Source: Treponema sp. (GTDB lineage: Bacteria > Spirochaetota > Spirochaetia > Treponematales > Treponemataceae). From it: 64,000 nucleotides of DNA. Where the stretch lies: contig JAEEWW010000005.1 of NCBI GenBank assembly GCA_016287815.1, positions 1-64,000 of the forward strand. The letters are read 5' to 3'. Below are positions 38,995-49,139 of the stretch, piece by piece. Under the pieces are notes generated by a model, which saw only the letters and a program-made list of their open reading frames with translations, was not told where the DNA came from and did no database searches. Numbering within the stretch: the first letter of the stretch is position 1; each line of letters opens with the position of its first letter. The translations under genes were made by a program, and so were the position numbers.

Positions 38995-39314
38995 GGGGCT
39001 GTCTATAAAGATTGCATGACAGAATATGCAGGATATGCTGAAATGAATTCAGCATGACAGAATATGCAGAATAAACAGGAGCGTTAGTACGGCGCGAAGG
39101 AGTGAAAATGCTTTCGAAAACACTCTGTTTGTGCTGGCGCGCGAGCGGCATACGTAAATAATTACAGGCATAAACAGCGTGTAGCAGGCGAGCCTGCGGT
39201 TTCGACAAGCATTTTGCACGACTGGGAGTCTGTATAAATCTGTAATGCGTTTGTCTAAAATACACAGAAAATGCTGAAATGAATTCAGCATGACTAAATT
39301 TTATAGACAGCCCC
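38995..39314. mobile_element. MITE-like non-coding element with 15-bp perfect terminal inverted repeats
   Basis: GGGGCTGTCTATAAA (38995-39009) / TTTATAGACAGCCCC (39300-39314); two internal copies of ATGCTGAAATGAATTCAGCATGAC (39035-39058, 39271-39294). Confidence 0.6.
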
Positions 39315-39511
39315 GGAACAGTGCGCTTTCCACGCATGAGCTTTCGCCTGCTGATTTCCGGCGCCGCCGCATTTCCTGGATTCTGTTTATATTTATTTAA
39401 CTGAATAATTACAAAAAATCACATTTCAGTACTAAAAAAATTATACATTTTTTTTAAATCTGTTGTATACTTTAGAGACTATAAATTAAAATTTTCATTA
39501 CAAGGAGGAAA

Positions 39512-40471
39512 ATGATGAAAAAGTTAATTAGCGCAGTTGTTTTACTGGCTCTTGTAGCTTCTGCTTCAACATTCGCAGCAAAAGCAAAGTATCCTAAAAA
39601 AGGAATTACAATGATTTGTCCGTGGGGCGCAGGCGGCGGAACAGATGCTGTTCTTCGCGGAATCTGTAAGGCAGCAGAAAAAGAACTTGGTAAAACAATC
39701 ACTGTTGAAAACAAAACAGGTGGCGGCGGCGCAATCGGTCACGCAGCAATCAAGAACGCAAAGAAAGACGGTTATACAATCGGTATGATTACTTTTGAAT
39801 TAAACTCTCTTCCACAGCAGGGTTTAATTGATTTTACATACGCAGATTATGATCCTCTTATCCGTGTTAATGCAGATGCAGCAACTCTTACAGTAAAAGC
39901 AGATGCTCCTTACAACACAGTTCAGGAATTCGTTGACTACTGCAAAAAGAATCCTGGAAAAGTTTCTATCGGAAACTCTGCTCCTGGTTCTGTATGGCAC
40001 ATTGGTGCTGGTCTTCTTGCAGACAAAACAGGAATCGACGTAAAGCACGTTCCTTTTGAAGGAGCTGCAGGTGCTGTAACAGCTTTGGCTGGCGGACACA
40101 TTGAAGCAGTTTCTGTTTCTCTTGCAGAAGTAAAATCTCAGCTTGATGCAGGTAATGTAAAAGTTATCGGTATTATGGATGAAAAACGTCCTGCTTCTTA
40201 CCCGAATATCAAGACATTCAAAGAACAGGGATTTGACATTACATATTACACATGGCGTGGTCTTGCACTTCCAAAAGGTGTAGATCCGGCAATCAAACAG
40301 ATTCTTGTTGATGCATTTACAAAAGCAGAAAAAGATCCTGAATTTGTAAAAATGGCTGCAAACATGAACCTTAACCTTGCATACCTTAATCCGGAAGATT
40401 TTGGAAAATTCTTAAAGTCTAACTTTGATGATGTTACAAAAACTATGAAAGCCCTTAAGCTTATTGATTAG
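39512..40471 (+). CDS. Tripartite tricarboxylate transporter substrate-binding protein (TctC/Bug family)
   Basis: Signal peptide; YPKKGITMICPWGAGGGTDAVLRGICKAAEKELGKTITVENKTGGGGAIGHAA. Confidence 0.93.
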   Translation: MMKKLISAVVLLALVASASTFAAKAKYPKKGITMICPWGAGGGTDAVLRGICKAAEKELGKTITVENKTGGGGAIGHAAIKNAKKDGYTIGMITFELNSLPQQGLIDFTYADYDPLIRVNADAATLTVKADAPYNTVQEFVDYCKKNPGKVSIGNSAPGSVWHIGAGLLADKTGIDVKHVPFEGAAGAVTALAGGHIEAVSVSLAEVKSQLDAGNVKVIGIMDEKRPASYPNIKTFKEQGFDITYYTWRGLALPKGVDPAIKQILVDAFTKAEKDPEFVKMAANMNLNLAYLNPEDFGKFLKSNFDDVTKTMKALKLID

Positions 40472-40482
40472 TTTTTAACTTG

Positions 40483-40507
40483 CCGGGCGGATTTTTTTTC
40501 CGTCCGG
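40483..40507 (+). terminator. Intrinsic terminator between tctC- and tctB-like genes
   Basis: CCGGGCGGA-tttttttt... TCCGTCCGG followed by TATTTTTTT. Confidence 0.65.
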
Positions 40508-40536
40508 TATTTTTTTATCTTAAAATAGGAGTAAAT

Positions 40537-41007
40537 GTGCGAATAGCAAATATAGTTTCTGCATTGATTGGAATGATTCTTTCGATGACAGCATTTTTAT
40601 ATACTTTTACATTTAAACATTTTAAAAATGTTCCTGTAGGACCTGAAGTTTTTCCGCAGTGGCTGGCAATCGCTCTTTTTATCTGTTGTACAATTCTTCT
40701 TATAAAAAATATTATAGAAAAAAATGATAAATCCGAAGCTCCGGCAATCAGTCCTTTGAACAAGGACATTCAGCGGATGCTCATTGGTCTTTTAATTATT
40801 GTACTTTCTGCATTACTTTGGAATGTAACCGGTTTTATAATTACAACACCGTTTTCTTTGTTTTTTATGATGCGTCTTCTTGGTAAACGCAATACAAAAA
40901 TGATGATTATCATAAGCATCGTTGCAACGGCCATAATTTTCTGTGCATTCAGATTCATTCTTGGAATTGAAATGCCGATGGGGCTGCTTGATATGCTTGA
41001 TTTCTAG
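40537..41007 (+). CDS. Tripartite tricarboxylate transporter TctB-family protein
   Basis: Four-TM TctB-like sequence; GTG start at 40537 follows TAGGAG; ORF-track start (TTG 40480) lies in the terminator. Confidence 0.8.
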   Translation: MRIANIVSALIGMILSMTAFLYTFTFKHFKNVPVGPEVFPQWLAIALFICCTILLIKNIIEKNDKSEAPAISPLNKDIQRMLIGLLIIVLSALLWNVTGFIITTPFSLFFMMRLLGKRNTKMMIIISIVATAIIFCAFRFILGIEMPMGLLDMLDF

Positions 41008-41018
41008 GAAGGTAAATT

Positions 41019-42521
41019 ATGGATTTTTCACTTATGCTTACAAGTTTTGCCGCCGTATTTAACCCGTTTAACATGCTTTATGTTTTGCTTGGTGCTTTCG
41101 GCGGCATATTAATCGGCTGTATTCCAGGCCTTACTTCAACAATGGGAATAGCTCTTTTGGTTCCGTTTACTTACGGGCTTGACCTTTTGCCTTCTGTAGG
41201 AATGCTTCTTGGTATTTTCTGCGGTGCAATGTACGGCGGCTCAATTTCTGCAATTTTAATTCATACGCCGGGAACGCCTGCGGCTGCGGCAACAATCCTT
41301 GACGGATATCCTATGGCAAAACGCGGAGAAGCAGGTCGTGCTCTTTCTGTAGCGCTTTTTGCTTCTTTTGTCGGCGGAATGATTGGTGCCCTATGTATGA
41401 CGTTTCTTTCGCCATTTATTTCTAAAATGGCACTTAAATTCGGACCGGCTGAATTCTTTTCTCTGGCAGTATTCGGACTTTCTGTAATTGTTTCAATTTC
41501 AGGTAAGTCGCTTCTAAAAGGTCTTATTACAGCGCTTTTCGGTCTTTTAATTTCTACGGTAGGCATGGATAAAACCTGTGCATATTTAAGGTTTTTTAAG
41601 ATGCAGGGCCTGTATGATGGAATTCCTTTTATTCCGGCTTTAATCGGTTTGTTTGCAATTTCTGAAGTTCTTGCAGGAATTGAATCTAACCTTGGAACAC
41701 AGAAAATGGAAACAAAAATTTCTGGTGTTCTTCCAAGCAAGGCGGATATAAAAGCAATCCTGCCTACTATCGTAAAAGGCGGATTTTTAGGTTCGTTTAT
41801 CGGAGCAATTCCTGGAGCCGGCGGCGATATTGCGGCGTTTGTTTCTTACAGCGAAGCAAAACGTTCAAGCAAACATCCTGAAAAATTCGGTACAGGAATT
41901 CCTGAAGGAATTGCAGCTTCTGAATCTGCAAATAACGGCTGTTCCGGCGGTGCAATGATTCCTATGCTTAGTCTTGGTGTACCTGGAGATTCCAATACGG
42001 CAATTCTGGTTGGTGCTTTTATTATGAAAGGCTTTCAGCCAGGTCCTATGATGTATGTTGAACATCTTGATATTGTTTATCAGGTATTTGCTTCTTTAAT
42101 GGTTGCAAACCTTGCCTTCCTTGTAGTCGGAATGTGCGGCGTACGGATTTTTTCTAAGATTATTTCTATAGAAAGAAAAATACTTTTGCCTGCTATTCTG
42201 GTTCTTTCTCTTGTTGGCTCTTATGCAATAAATCAGAATATGTTTGATGTATTCTTTGCAATTATAATGGGTGTTATCGGATATCTTTTCCAGAAATACG
42301 GATTCCCGCTTTCTCCAATTCTTCTTGCACTGATTTTGGGACCTATGAGCGAAAGCAATATGAGGCGCTTTATGCAGATTGATGACGGTAAATTCTATCT
42401 GATTTTTACAAAACCGATTTGCTGTCTTTTCCTTTTGCTTGCCGTTGTTTCAATGGTTATTTCTGTAATACAGCAGAATAAGATAAATAAAAAACTTTCT
42501 GCAGAAGATTCTGCTAAATAA
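41019..42521 (+). CDS. Tripartite tricarboxylate transporter permease TctA
   Basis: GCIPGLTSTMGIALLVPFTYGL, HTPGTPAAAATILDGYPMAKRGEAGRAL, GAIPGAGGDIAAFVSY. Confidence 0.95.
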   Translation: MDFSLMLTSFAAVFNPFNMLYVLLGAFGGILIGCIPGLTSTMGIALLVPFTYGLDLLPSVGMLLGIFCGAMYGGSISAILIHTPGTPAAAATILDGYPMAKRGEAGRALSVALFASFVGGMIGALCMTFLSPFISKMALKFGPAEFFSLAVFGLSVIVSISGKSLLKGLITALFGLLISTVGMDKTCAYLRFFKMQGLYDGIPFIPALIGLFAISEVLAGIESNLGTQKMETKISGVLPSKADIKAILPTIVKGGFLGSFIGAIPGAGGDIAAFVSYSEAKRSSKHPEKFGTGIPEGIAASESANNGCSGGAMIPMLSLGVPGDSNTAILVGAFIMKGFQPGPMMYVEHLDIVYQVFASLMVANLAFLVVGMCGVRIFSKIISIERKILLPAILVLSLVGSYAINQNMFDVFFAIIMGVIGYLFQKYGFPLSPILLALILGPMSESNMRRFMQIDDGKFYLIFTKPICCLFLLLAVVSMVISVIQQNKINKKLSAEDSAK

Positions 42522-42527
42522 AAAAAA

Positions 42528-42550
42528 CGGCCGCTTCTTTGAAGCGGCCG
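42528..42550. terminator. Bidirectional terminator between tctA and the convergent OMP gene
   Basis: CGGCCGCTTC-ttt-GAAGCGGCCG with A-run and T-run on either side. Confidence 0.85.
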
Positions 42551-42578
42551 CTTTTTTTATGTGTGTATTGCGTTTAGC

Positions 42579-43838
42579 CTAGAAAGGTTTAACTGTTACA
42601 CCAACTGCTGCAAGGTGTATATCTTTGTTAAGAGTCATAGCACCGTAGTCTTGTTCAAAGTAGCGGCAGTGCATGTAAGAGCCTGTAAGCATAACCTGCT
42701 TTGTAACCTTGTATTCAACACCAAAACCTGTAACCAGGCTGTCAAGAACAGGGCTGAATGCGCTGTTTACGTCATCTTTTGTTCCCTGTTTGCTGTACAT
42801 TGTTCCTGCAGAAAGTCCAAGCTGTGGAAGAACCTGCCAGTCAGCACCAAGACCGATTTCCCATGAATCATTGTATTCCATGTCAGTTCCACCAAGAGGA
42901 TTCTGCATTTTAGCCTGCTTGTTAAAGTAGTAGTTAAAGCTTGTGCTTACATAGATATCATCATTTACATAGTAGCCGATTCCAAGACCAAGGACAGCAG
43001 GAAGGTCGTTCTTGAATTTTTTACCTTCTTCAATACCAAATTCTGAAACCATTGTTCCCTCAGTTGATTTAAATTCCATGTTCAACTTTGTAATTGTCTG
43101 GTACTGGAGTGCAAGATAAAGGCCTGGAACAAATACGTCTTTTGCGTTGATTCCTAAGATACCACCAAAGCCGTAACCTTTTGCATCGTATCCGATATCA
43201 TTTCCGCCGTTCTGTGTTGCAAGTGCACCACCTGCAATTGTACTGAATTTTGGACATGTTAAAGTCATGTTCTGTGTTGCATGTAAAAAGCGTACTGCGC
43301 CAGAAAGAGAAATATTGTCGTTCAATACGTAAGAGCCGCCAAGGATTTCTCCCATTGTAACTGAATAAACGTCAAGAGATTGGTCGGCTGCTATTGTTGC
43401 TGCATATGAAGCTAATGCAGTTGTTGCTATTTTTCCAGCTATAGCGGCGCGTGTAACAGCTGTTCCGTCTTTGTATTCCAAAGAACCGCCGCCTGCAAAT
43501 ACTCCAAAGCCAAAGAAGGCTGCCCAGTTGTCTTTTTTGTAAACAATTTCTGCATCCGGGAATAAGAATACTGGTTTTTCATCCTTGTATTCTGTGCCAG
43601 CTGCTTCATGTGTGTATTTCTTAAAAATGAACTGGTTTCCAACGTTGAATGCAAGACCTTCGTCCATAAAACCAGTACCTGCAATATTATAAATTACTGC
43701 TTCCGGTCTTTTGTGTTCAGAGTTGCGGCTAGGGTTACGAAGGAATCCTGAGTTCAGGTTAGTTTTGTTGTCAATTCCTCCGGCAAACAATGCAGCTGTG
43801 CAAACTAAAGTAAGCGCTGCGGCTATAATTTTCTTCAT
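42579..43838 (-). CDS. FadL/OmpP1-like (UPF0164-type) outer-membrane protein
   Basis: Signal peptide; beta-barrel alternation; C-terminal HLAAVGVTVKPF ending in Phe. Confidence 0.7.
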   Translation of the reverse strand: MKKIIAAALTLVCTAALFAGGIDNKTNLNSGFLRNPSRNSEHKRPEAVIYNIAGTGFMDEGLAFNVGNQFIFKKYTHEAAGTEYKDEKPVFLFPDAEIVYKKDNWAAFFGFGVFAGGGSLEYKDGTAVTRAAIAGKIATTALASYAATIAADQSLDVYSVTMGEILGGSYVLNDNISLSGAVRFLHATQNMTLTCPKFSTIAGGALATQNGGNDIGYDAKGYGFGGILGINAKDVFVPGLYLALQYQTITKLNMEFKSTEGTMVSEFGIEEGKKFKNDLPAVLGLGIGYYVNDDIYVSTSFNYYFNKQAKMQNPLGGTDMEYNDSWEIGLGADWQVLPQLGLSAGTMYSKQGTKDDVNSAFSPVLDSLVTGFGVEYKVTKQVMLTGSYMHCRYFEQDYGAMTLNKDIHLAAVGVTVKPF

Positions 43839-43977
43839 AATATCCTCCTAAGTTTGGATAAAAATAATGGTAACACAGTTTATTTTAAGTGACAAGACAA
43901 AAAATGCAAAAATGTCAAAATAAAATCTTCATATTTGTTAAGCTTGTGCTGTATTCGCTCATATAAAGTAGCGTAAT

Positions 43978-44340
43978 ACAGAAGCAAAAACGTGTCTGCC
44001 TCCGCAAGAGAACCGCTGCCATTAGTTGATAAGTTTCTTTTGTATATATTTTGCGGTTCAATTGCTCCGCAGTCATCGTTTTTGCTTCTGTTTACAAATA
44101 GGTTGGCTTTTATTCTGCTCATACAGCACAACAGTAGCATTCTGTTTTGATATTCTTGCAAAGAAACGGAAAAGGCGCAGTGAAAGCACATACGTTTTTT
44201 ACAGAAGCAAAAACGTGTTTTCGAAAGCCGTTTCGCTCCTTTGCGCCATTTTCAAATACCGATTAAAAGACGTATGCCCTGGCTTTAGCATTCAGCGATA
44301 TTGCTTTTGTGCGGGCACATACGTTTTTTATAGAAACAAA
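43978..44340. repeat. Intergenic repeat island
   Basis: ACAGAAGCAAAAACGTGT at 43978-43995 and 44202-44219, inverted partial copy at 44077-44091; CACATACGTTTTTTA twice. Confidence 0.6.
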
Positions 44341-44389
44341 TAATGCGCTTGTCTTGACGTTTTGGCGGGAAAACGGCTAGGGTGTTAAA

Positions 44390-45103
44390 ATGCGGCGGAT
44401 TGATACATTAAAAAACGGTTATAAAATTATTCAGGACGATAAGGCATTTTGCTTTGGAATTGACGCACAGCTGCTTGCCGCATTTGCAGATTTAAAACGT
44501 GCAAAAACGGTTGTGGATTTAGGCTGCGGCAACGGAATTTTACCGCTTCTTTTATACCCTGAATCGCAAAATTGCTTTTTTACGGGAATAGAAATTCAAT
44601 CTGAAGCTGCTGAAATGGCAGAAGAAACGGTTTCTCTTAACAATCTGGATGAAAAAATAAAAATAATTAACGGGGACATAAAGCAAATTAAGAAATTGAT
44701 GTTGCCGCAAAAAGTTGATGTTGTGGTAGCAAATCCGCCGTACATGACTGTAAAAGCCGTAAAGGAAAACGCAACAGATGCAAAGTCCATTGCGCGTCAC
44801 GAAGTTTTGTGCAGTCTTGAAGATTTAATCGCCGCGGCGAAATATCTTTTAAAGCCGAACGGCAGGTTTTATATGATTCACCGGCCATACCGGCTTCAGG
44901 AAATTTTTTCAGCTTTGGAAAAAAATAATTTAACGCCGCGGCGAATGCAGCTTGTTTATCCTTCTTTAACTGCAAGGGCAGAAATGGTTTTGCTTGATTG
45001 CCGCGTGAATTATAAGCCGGATTTAAAAATGGAAAAACCGCTTATAATGTACGATTCTACAGGTGTTTACACAAAAGATTTTGAAGAATTTGTATTTTCA
45101 TAA
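44390..45103 (+). CDS. tRNA1(Val) (adenine(37)-N6)-methyltransferase family (TrmN6-like)
   Basis: VVDLGCGNGILPLLL and VVANPPYM motifs. Confidence 0.87.
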   Translation: MRRIDTLKNGYKIIQDDKAFCFGIDAQLLAAFADLKRAKTVVDLGCGNGILPLLLYPESQNCFFTGIEIQSEAAEMAEETVSLNNLDEKIKIINGDIKQIKKLMLPQKVDVVVANPPYMTVKAVKENATDAKSIARHEVLCSLEDLIAAAKYLLKPNGRFYMIHRPYRLQEIFSALEKNNLTPRRMQLVYPSLTARAEMVLLDCRVNYKPDLKMEKPLIMYDSTGVYTKDFEEFVFS

Positions 45104-45223
45104 TCAGCGCGGAAAAGACGGTATACGATAGGTGATGAATAATTGCCGCACTGTCTGCGGCTGGTTATGAAAAATGGTTTAAAAATTTTGTTGCGGATTC
45201 CGGATGACAGCTTTTTATAATAA

Positions 45224-45268
45224 ATGCCGGGCTGTGCCCGGCATCCAGTGCGACTTTTATAGACAGCC
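45224..45268. repeat. Palindrome ATGCCGGG-ctgtg-CCCGGCAT adjoining a TTTTATAGACAGCC terminus
   Basis: 14-nt end identical to the terminal repeat of the 38995-39314 element. Confidence 0.5.
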
Positions 45269-45293
45269 GCCTTCTTTTTAATTATAAAAAATC

Positions 45294-46625
45294 CTATTTA
45301 AAGAATGAAATTAACCCGATTACGTAGATTACGATTACGGCAAGCGGAACAAAGTATCTGAAAACAGGTTTCATAAAAGGTTTTATTTTGAGGCCGGCGC
45401 CGGAATTTGCTTCTTTTACAAAATCGTCCCAGTCCCAGCCGAAGCTGTTTGTGCAGAACAGTGCAAAAATAAGGGCTCCGAGCGGCAAAATATTATTGCT
45501 TACGATGAAATCCCAGAAATCAAGCCATGCAGAACCTTCTCCGAACGGTGCGAAATGAAGTTTGCTGTAACCGAGTGCGGTTGTAAGGGCAATAGTAAAA
45601 ATTCCAGCTCCACAGATGGCAGCAGTTTTTTTGCGGCTCCACTGTGTAAGTTCACGTACGCAGGCTACGATGTTTTCGCATACGGCAAGTTCTGTAGAAA
45701 ATGCTGCAAAGAACATAAAAAGGAAGAATAATGTTCCCCAGATCCGGCCGCTTTTCATGCTGTTGAATACTGTAGACATTGTGTTGAACAAGAGAGAAGG
45801 ACCTGCGTCTACTTCAAGGTTAAAGCTGAAACATGCCGGGAAAATTATAAGGCCTGCCATAAGTGCAACGGCTGTATCAAGAAGAATTACGTTTACTGAT
45901 TCGCCTAAAAGTGAACGTTCTTTTCCGATGTAGCTTCCGAAGATTGCCATTGAACCAATACCTACAGAAAGTGAAAAGAATGCCTGATTCATTGCGGCAG
46001 CAGCCACGTTCCAGTTGATTTTTGAAAAATCCGGGATCAGGTAGAATTTTAATCCTTTTGCAGCGTCTGAAAGCGTTATGCTTTTTACGGCAAGAATTAT
46101 CATTAAAAGAAGAAGCAGAACCATCATGTTTTTGGTTACTTTTTCGAGCCCTTTTGTAAGATTGAATGTAAGGATAAAAAAGCATGCGGCAACTGCAATA
46201 AACAGGTATGTTACGTTTACCTTTGCGTTTGTTATCATTGAAACGAAGTTAAGTTCTGCAGAATGTCCTGTTAAAAATGATACAAAGTAGTAAATCATCC
46301 AGCCGGTTACAACGGTGTAGAAAGCCATTAAGCAGATGTTTCCGATAAGGCAGACAATTCCGTGAATGTGCCATTTTGCACCCGGGTTTTCAATTGCCTG
46401 ATACATTTTTACCGGGCTTTTCTGAGCTGCCCGTCCAAGGGCAAATTCCATTGTTAATGCAGGAAGTCCTAAAAAGATAAGGAAAAAAAAGTATACAAGG
46501 AGGAATGCGCCTCCGCCATTTTTACCAACCATCCACGGAAATTTCCATACGTTTCCGCAGCCAATCGCACAGCCAGCACTGAGCATGATAAAGCCCAGTC
46601 TGGTACCCAACTTTTCTCTAGCCAT
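45294..46625 (-). CDS. Neurotransmitter:sodium symporter (SNF/NSS) family transporter
   Basis: LGTRLGFIMLSAGCAIGCGNVWKFPWMVGKNGGGAFLLVYF. Start at internal Met 46625. Confidence 0.93.
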   Translation of the reverse strand: MAREKLGTRLGFIMLSAGCAIGCGNVWKFPWMVGKNGGGAFLLVYFFFLIFLGLPALTMEFALGRAAQKSPVKMYQAIENPGAKWHIHGIVCLIGNICLMAFYTVVTGWMIYYFVSFLTGHSAELNFVSMITNAKVNVTYLFIAVAACFFILTFNLTKGLEKVTKNMMVLLLLLMIILAVKSITLSDAAKGLKFYLIPDFSKINWNVAAAAMNQAFFSLSVGIGSMAIFGSYIGKERSLLGESVNVILLDTAVALMAGLIIFPACFSFNLEVDAGPSLLFNTMSTVFNSMKSGRIWGTLFFLFMFFAAFSTELAVCENIVACVRELTQWSRKKTAAICGAGIFTIALTTALGYSKLHFAPFGEGSAWLDFWDFIVSNNILPLGALIFALFCTNSFGWDWDDFVKEANSGAGLKIKPFMKPVFRYFVPLAVIVIYVIGLISFFK

Positions 46626-46881
46626 TTTCAGCCTCAACTTTGAAAAACTAAATTAAAAATATTCTTCATTCTAACATGGAAAAACATTGCCGACAATGGA
46701 AAATATTGGTCGTTTTATTTATATTGCATGACTTTCGTAATTACGCTAAATTTCTAGCGCAATTAATATGCGTACAGTATTTGTGTGGCTGGTATGGTGT
46801 TTTTGCATTTGTTTTATGCAAAATGGCTGCATTTAATTGTAATTTATTATTTAAAAATTATAATTTAACATAGGAGAATTT

Positions 46882-48978
46882 TTGATGAAATTTTATGAAT
46901 CTTTGAAATTCAAACTGACAGTCGTGGTTTCTGTTATTGTTCTTCTTTCTCTTTTAGCACAGGGATTTGTTTCTTTTAGGGTTTCTACACGATCTGTTGA
47001 TGATTCGATTAAGCAGCTTTTGGATTCAATTACTGAATCTGCTGCCGGTAAAATTCAGGCTGAAGTCGATAAGCATTATCATATGCTTTCTACAATTGCG
47101 AACTTTAAGTATTTTAAGGATACGGATACGCCGCTTGCTGAAAAAAGCCGGCAGCTTACACGTCTTGCCAAGGTACACAGTACGGTTTACGAAAATATCG
47201 GCTATTTTACACTTGAAGGAGAAGGCTTTACAGCTGCCGGCTTACCAATCAAGATTGATAGAGACTATATACGGGCCGGAGCCAAAGGTGAACGTTTTAT
47301 TCAGGATCCTACTGTAAACCCGGTTACTAATGTACTTTTTCAGATTTATGCAACTCCTGTATGGGGAAGTCCTAGAAAGGTTACCGGTGTAATCACTGCC
47401 AACGTATATGGCGAAAGTCTTTCTAACAGTATAAAAAATATCAAATTCGGTTCTGAAAAAGCCTTTGTTAAAGTAATAAATACAACAACGGGTAATGTAC
47501 TTGCTTCTACAAATGTTGAAGAAGTTCAGACCGGAGCTAATGTTAACAGCCTTATTAATTCTGACCGCGGTATAGGCAAGGTTTTAAGAGAGGCTATGGA
47601 ATGCGAAGTTGGTTCAGACCTTTATTTTGACGAAGAGCTTAAGACAATGATGGTTTCTGCATATCGTCCGATTCAGGGAACTGACTGGATTGTTTTCTGC
47701 AGCTGTCCGCGTTCTGATTTTTATGGTTCTTTGGACCGTATGAAGACTGTTAATATTATTTCTATGGTTCTTGCCATAATAATTTCTGCAATTATTCTTA
47801 TAATCATAAACAATGTAAGTTTTGCAACGCTTACAAAGGTTCAGAAAGCTATAGAAGAAGTTGCTTCCGGTGATGCTGATTTGACTCATCGTCTTAATGT
47901 AAAGGTAAAAGATGAAATCGGTCAGATTGTTCAGAGCTTTAACGGATTTACAGGAAAACTTCACAATATTATTTCTGAATTAAAAGAATCTAAACAGGGA
48001 CTTGGGGTTGCCGGTGAAGAATTAAAAGCAGGAACAGCTGATACAGCTTCTGCAATTACACAGATTATTGCAAATATTGAATCAGTTCATTCTCAGATTA
48101 CAAATCAGTCAAATAGTGTCCATCAGACTGCGGGCGCAGTAAATGAAATTGCAAGCAATATTGAATCTCTTGAAAAGATGATTGAAGGTCAGAGTGCTGG
48201 CGTTAGCCAGGCTAGTGCTGCAGTTGAAGAGATGATTGGAAACATTCGTTCTGTAGGTAATTCAATGAACAGAATGGGTGAATCTTTTGAAGAACTTTTG
48301 CAGAGTGCACAGAGCGGTTCTGCTGTGCAGGCAGAAGTAAACCACAAGATTGAACAGATTGCAGATTTAAGTAAGACTTTGCAGGAAGCAAACCTTGCCA
48401 TTGCAAGTATAGCTGAACAGACAAACCTTCTTGCAATGAATGCGGCGATTGAAGCGGCTCACGCTGGTGAAGCAGGAAAAGGTTTTGCCGTTGTTGCTGA
48501 TGAAATCAGAAAACTTTCTGAAACTTCAACACAGCAGTCTAAGACAATTGGTGAACAGCTTACAAATATTCAGGCTTCAATTCAGGGTGTTGTAGGAGAT
48601 TCTGAACATTCAAGTAAGGCATTTGAAACTGTTACTACAAAGATTCGTGAAACAGAAGAACTTGTTCGCCAGATTAAGGCAGCAATGGAAGAACAGAATG
48701 AAGGTTCTAAGCAGATTGGTGAAACTTTAAGTAACATGAACAATAGTACACTTCAGGTAAGAAATGCCAGCCAGGAAATGTCTGAAGGTAATAAGGCTAT
48801 TCTTGAAGAAGTTAGAAGCCTCCAGGATTCTACAAATGTTATGGAACAGAGCATGAGTGAAATGGCTGTTGGTGCTAAAAAGATTAACGAAACAGGGGAA
48901 TCTTTGAGGGCCGTTGCAAGCCAGATGGAAGATTCTATCATTCAGATTGGAAGTCAGATCGACCAGTTTAAAGTTTGA
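46882..48978 (+). CDS. Methyl-accepting chemotaxis protein with N-terminal periplasmic sensor and HAMP
   Basis: Two TMs, HAMP, conserved hairpin tip [41 protein letters not shown]. Confidence 0.95.
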   Translation: MMKFYESLKFKLTVVVSVIVLLSLLAQGFVSFRVSTRSVDDSIKQLLDSITESAAGKIQAEVDKHYHMLSTIANFKYFKDTDTPLAEKSRQLTRLAKVHSTVYENIGYFTLEGEGFTAAGLPIKIDRDYIRAGAKGERFIQDPTVNPVTNVLFQIYATPVWGSPRKVTGVITANVYGESLSNSIKNIKFGSEKAFVKVINTTTGNVLASTNVEEVQTGANVNSLINSDRGIGKVLREAMECEVGSDLYFDEELKTMMVSAYRPIQGTDWIVFCSCPRSDFYGSLDRMKTVNIISMVLAIIISAIILIIINNVSFATLTKVQKAIEEVASGDADLTHRLNVKVKDEIGQIVQSFNGFTGKLHNIISELKESKQGLGVAGEELKAGTADTASAITQIIANIESVHSQITNQSNSVHQTAGAVNEIASNIESLEKMIEGQSAGVSQASAAVEEMIGNIRSVGNSMNRMGESFEELLQSAQSGSAVQAEVNHKIEQIADLSKTLQEANLAIASIAEQTNLLAMNAAIEAAHAGEAGKGFAVVADEIRKLSETSTQQSKTIGEQLTNIQASIQGVVGDSEHSSKAFETVTTKIRETEELVRQIKAAMEEQNEGSKQIGETLSNMNNSTLQVRNASQEMSEGNKAILEEVRSLQDSTNVMEQSMSEMAVGAKKINETGESLRAVASQMEDSIIQIGSQIDQFKV

Positions 48979-49043
48979 TCTATAAGTACGCGCGAAAAAA
49001 TGGATATAGCGCTAAGCGTTAAAGATATTTTACGCAATGTTTG

Positions 49044-49073
49044 AGCGGCCGCGGCTTTTAAGCCGCGGCCGCT
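49044..49073 (+). terminator. Strong hairpin after the MCP gene
   Basis: AGCGGCCGCGGCTT-tt-AAGCCGCGGCCGCT, 14-bp perfect stem followed by TTCGTCTTT. Confidence 0.7.
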
Positions 49074-49139
49074 TTCGTCTTTAAATCTTGTAAAATATAA
49101 AATCTTGAGTTTTGCCCTGTATTGTGCGAAAATTAAATA

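Noticed and set aside
38954-39337. Minus-strand ORFs including VMLNSFQHI-type peptides (127 aa and 80 aa)
   Set aside because: They read through the palindromic repeats of the MITE-like element; such MLNSFQH peptides are a typical artefact of this repeat type.
41261-41740. 159-aa minus-strand ORF inside tctA
   Set aside because: Antisense to a clearly conserved permease; ordinary shadow ORF.
43880-44191. 103-aa minus ORF and the overlapping 105-aa plus ORF (44026..44343)
   Set aside because: They lie in the repeat island, overlap on opposite strands, and lack good RBS or protein-like composition.
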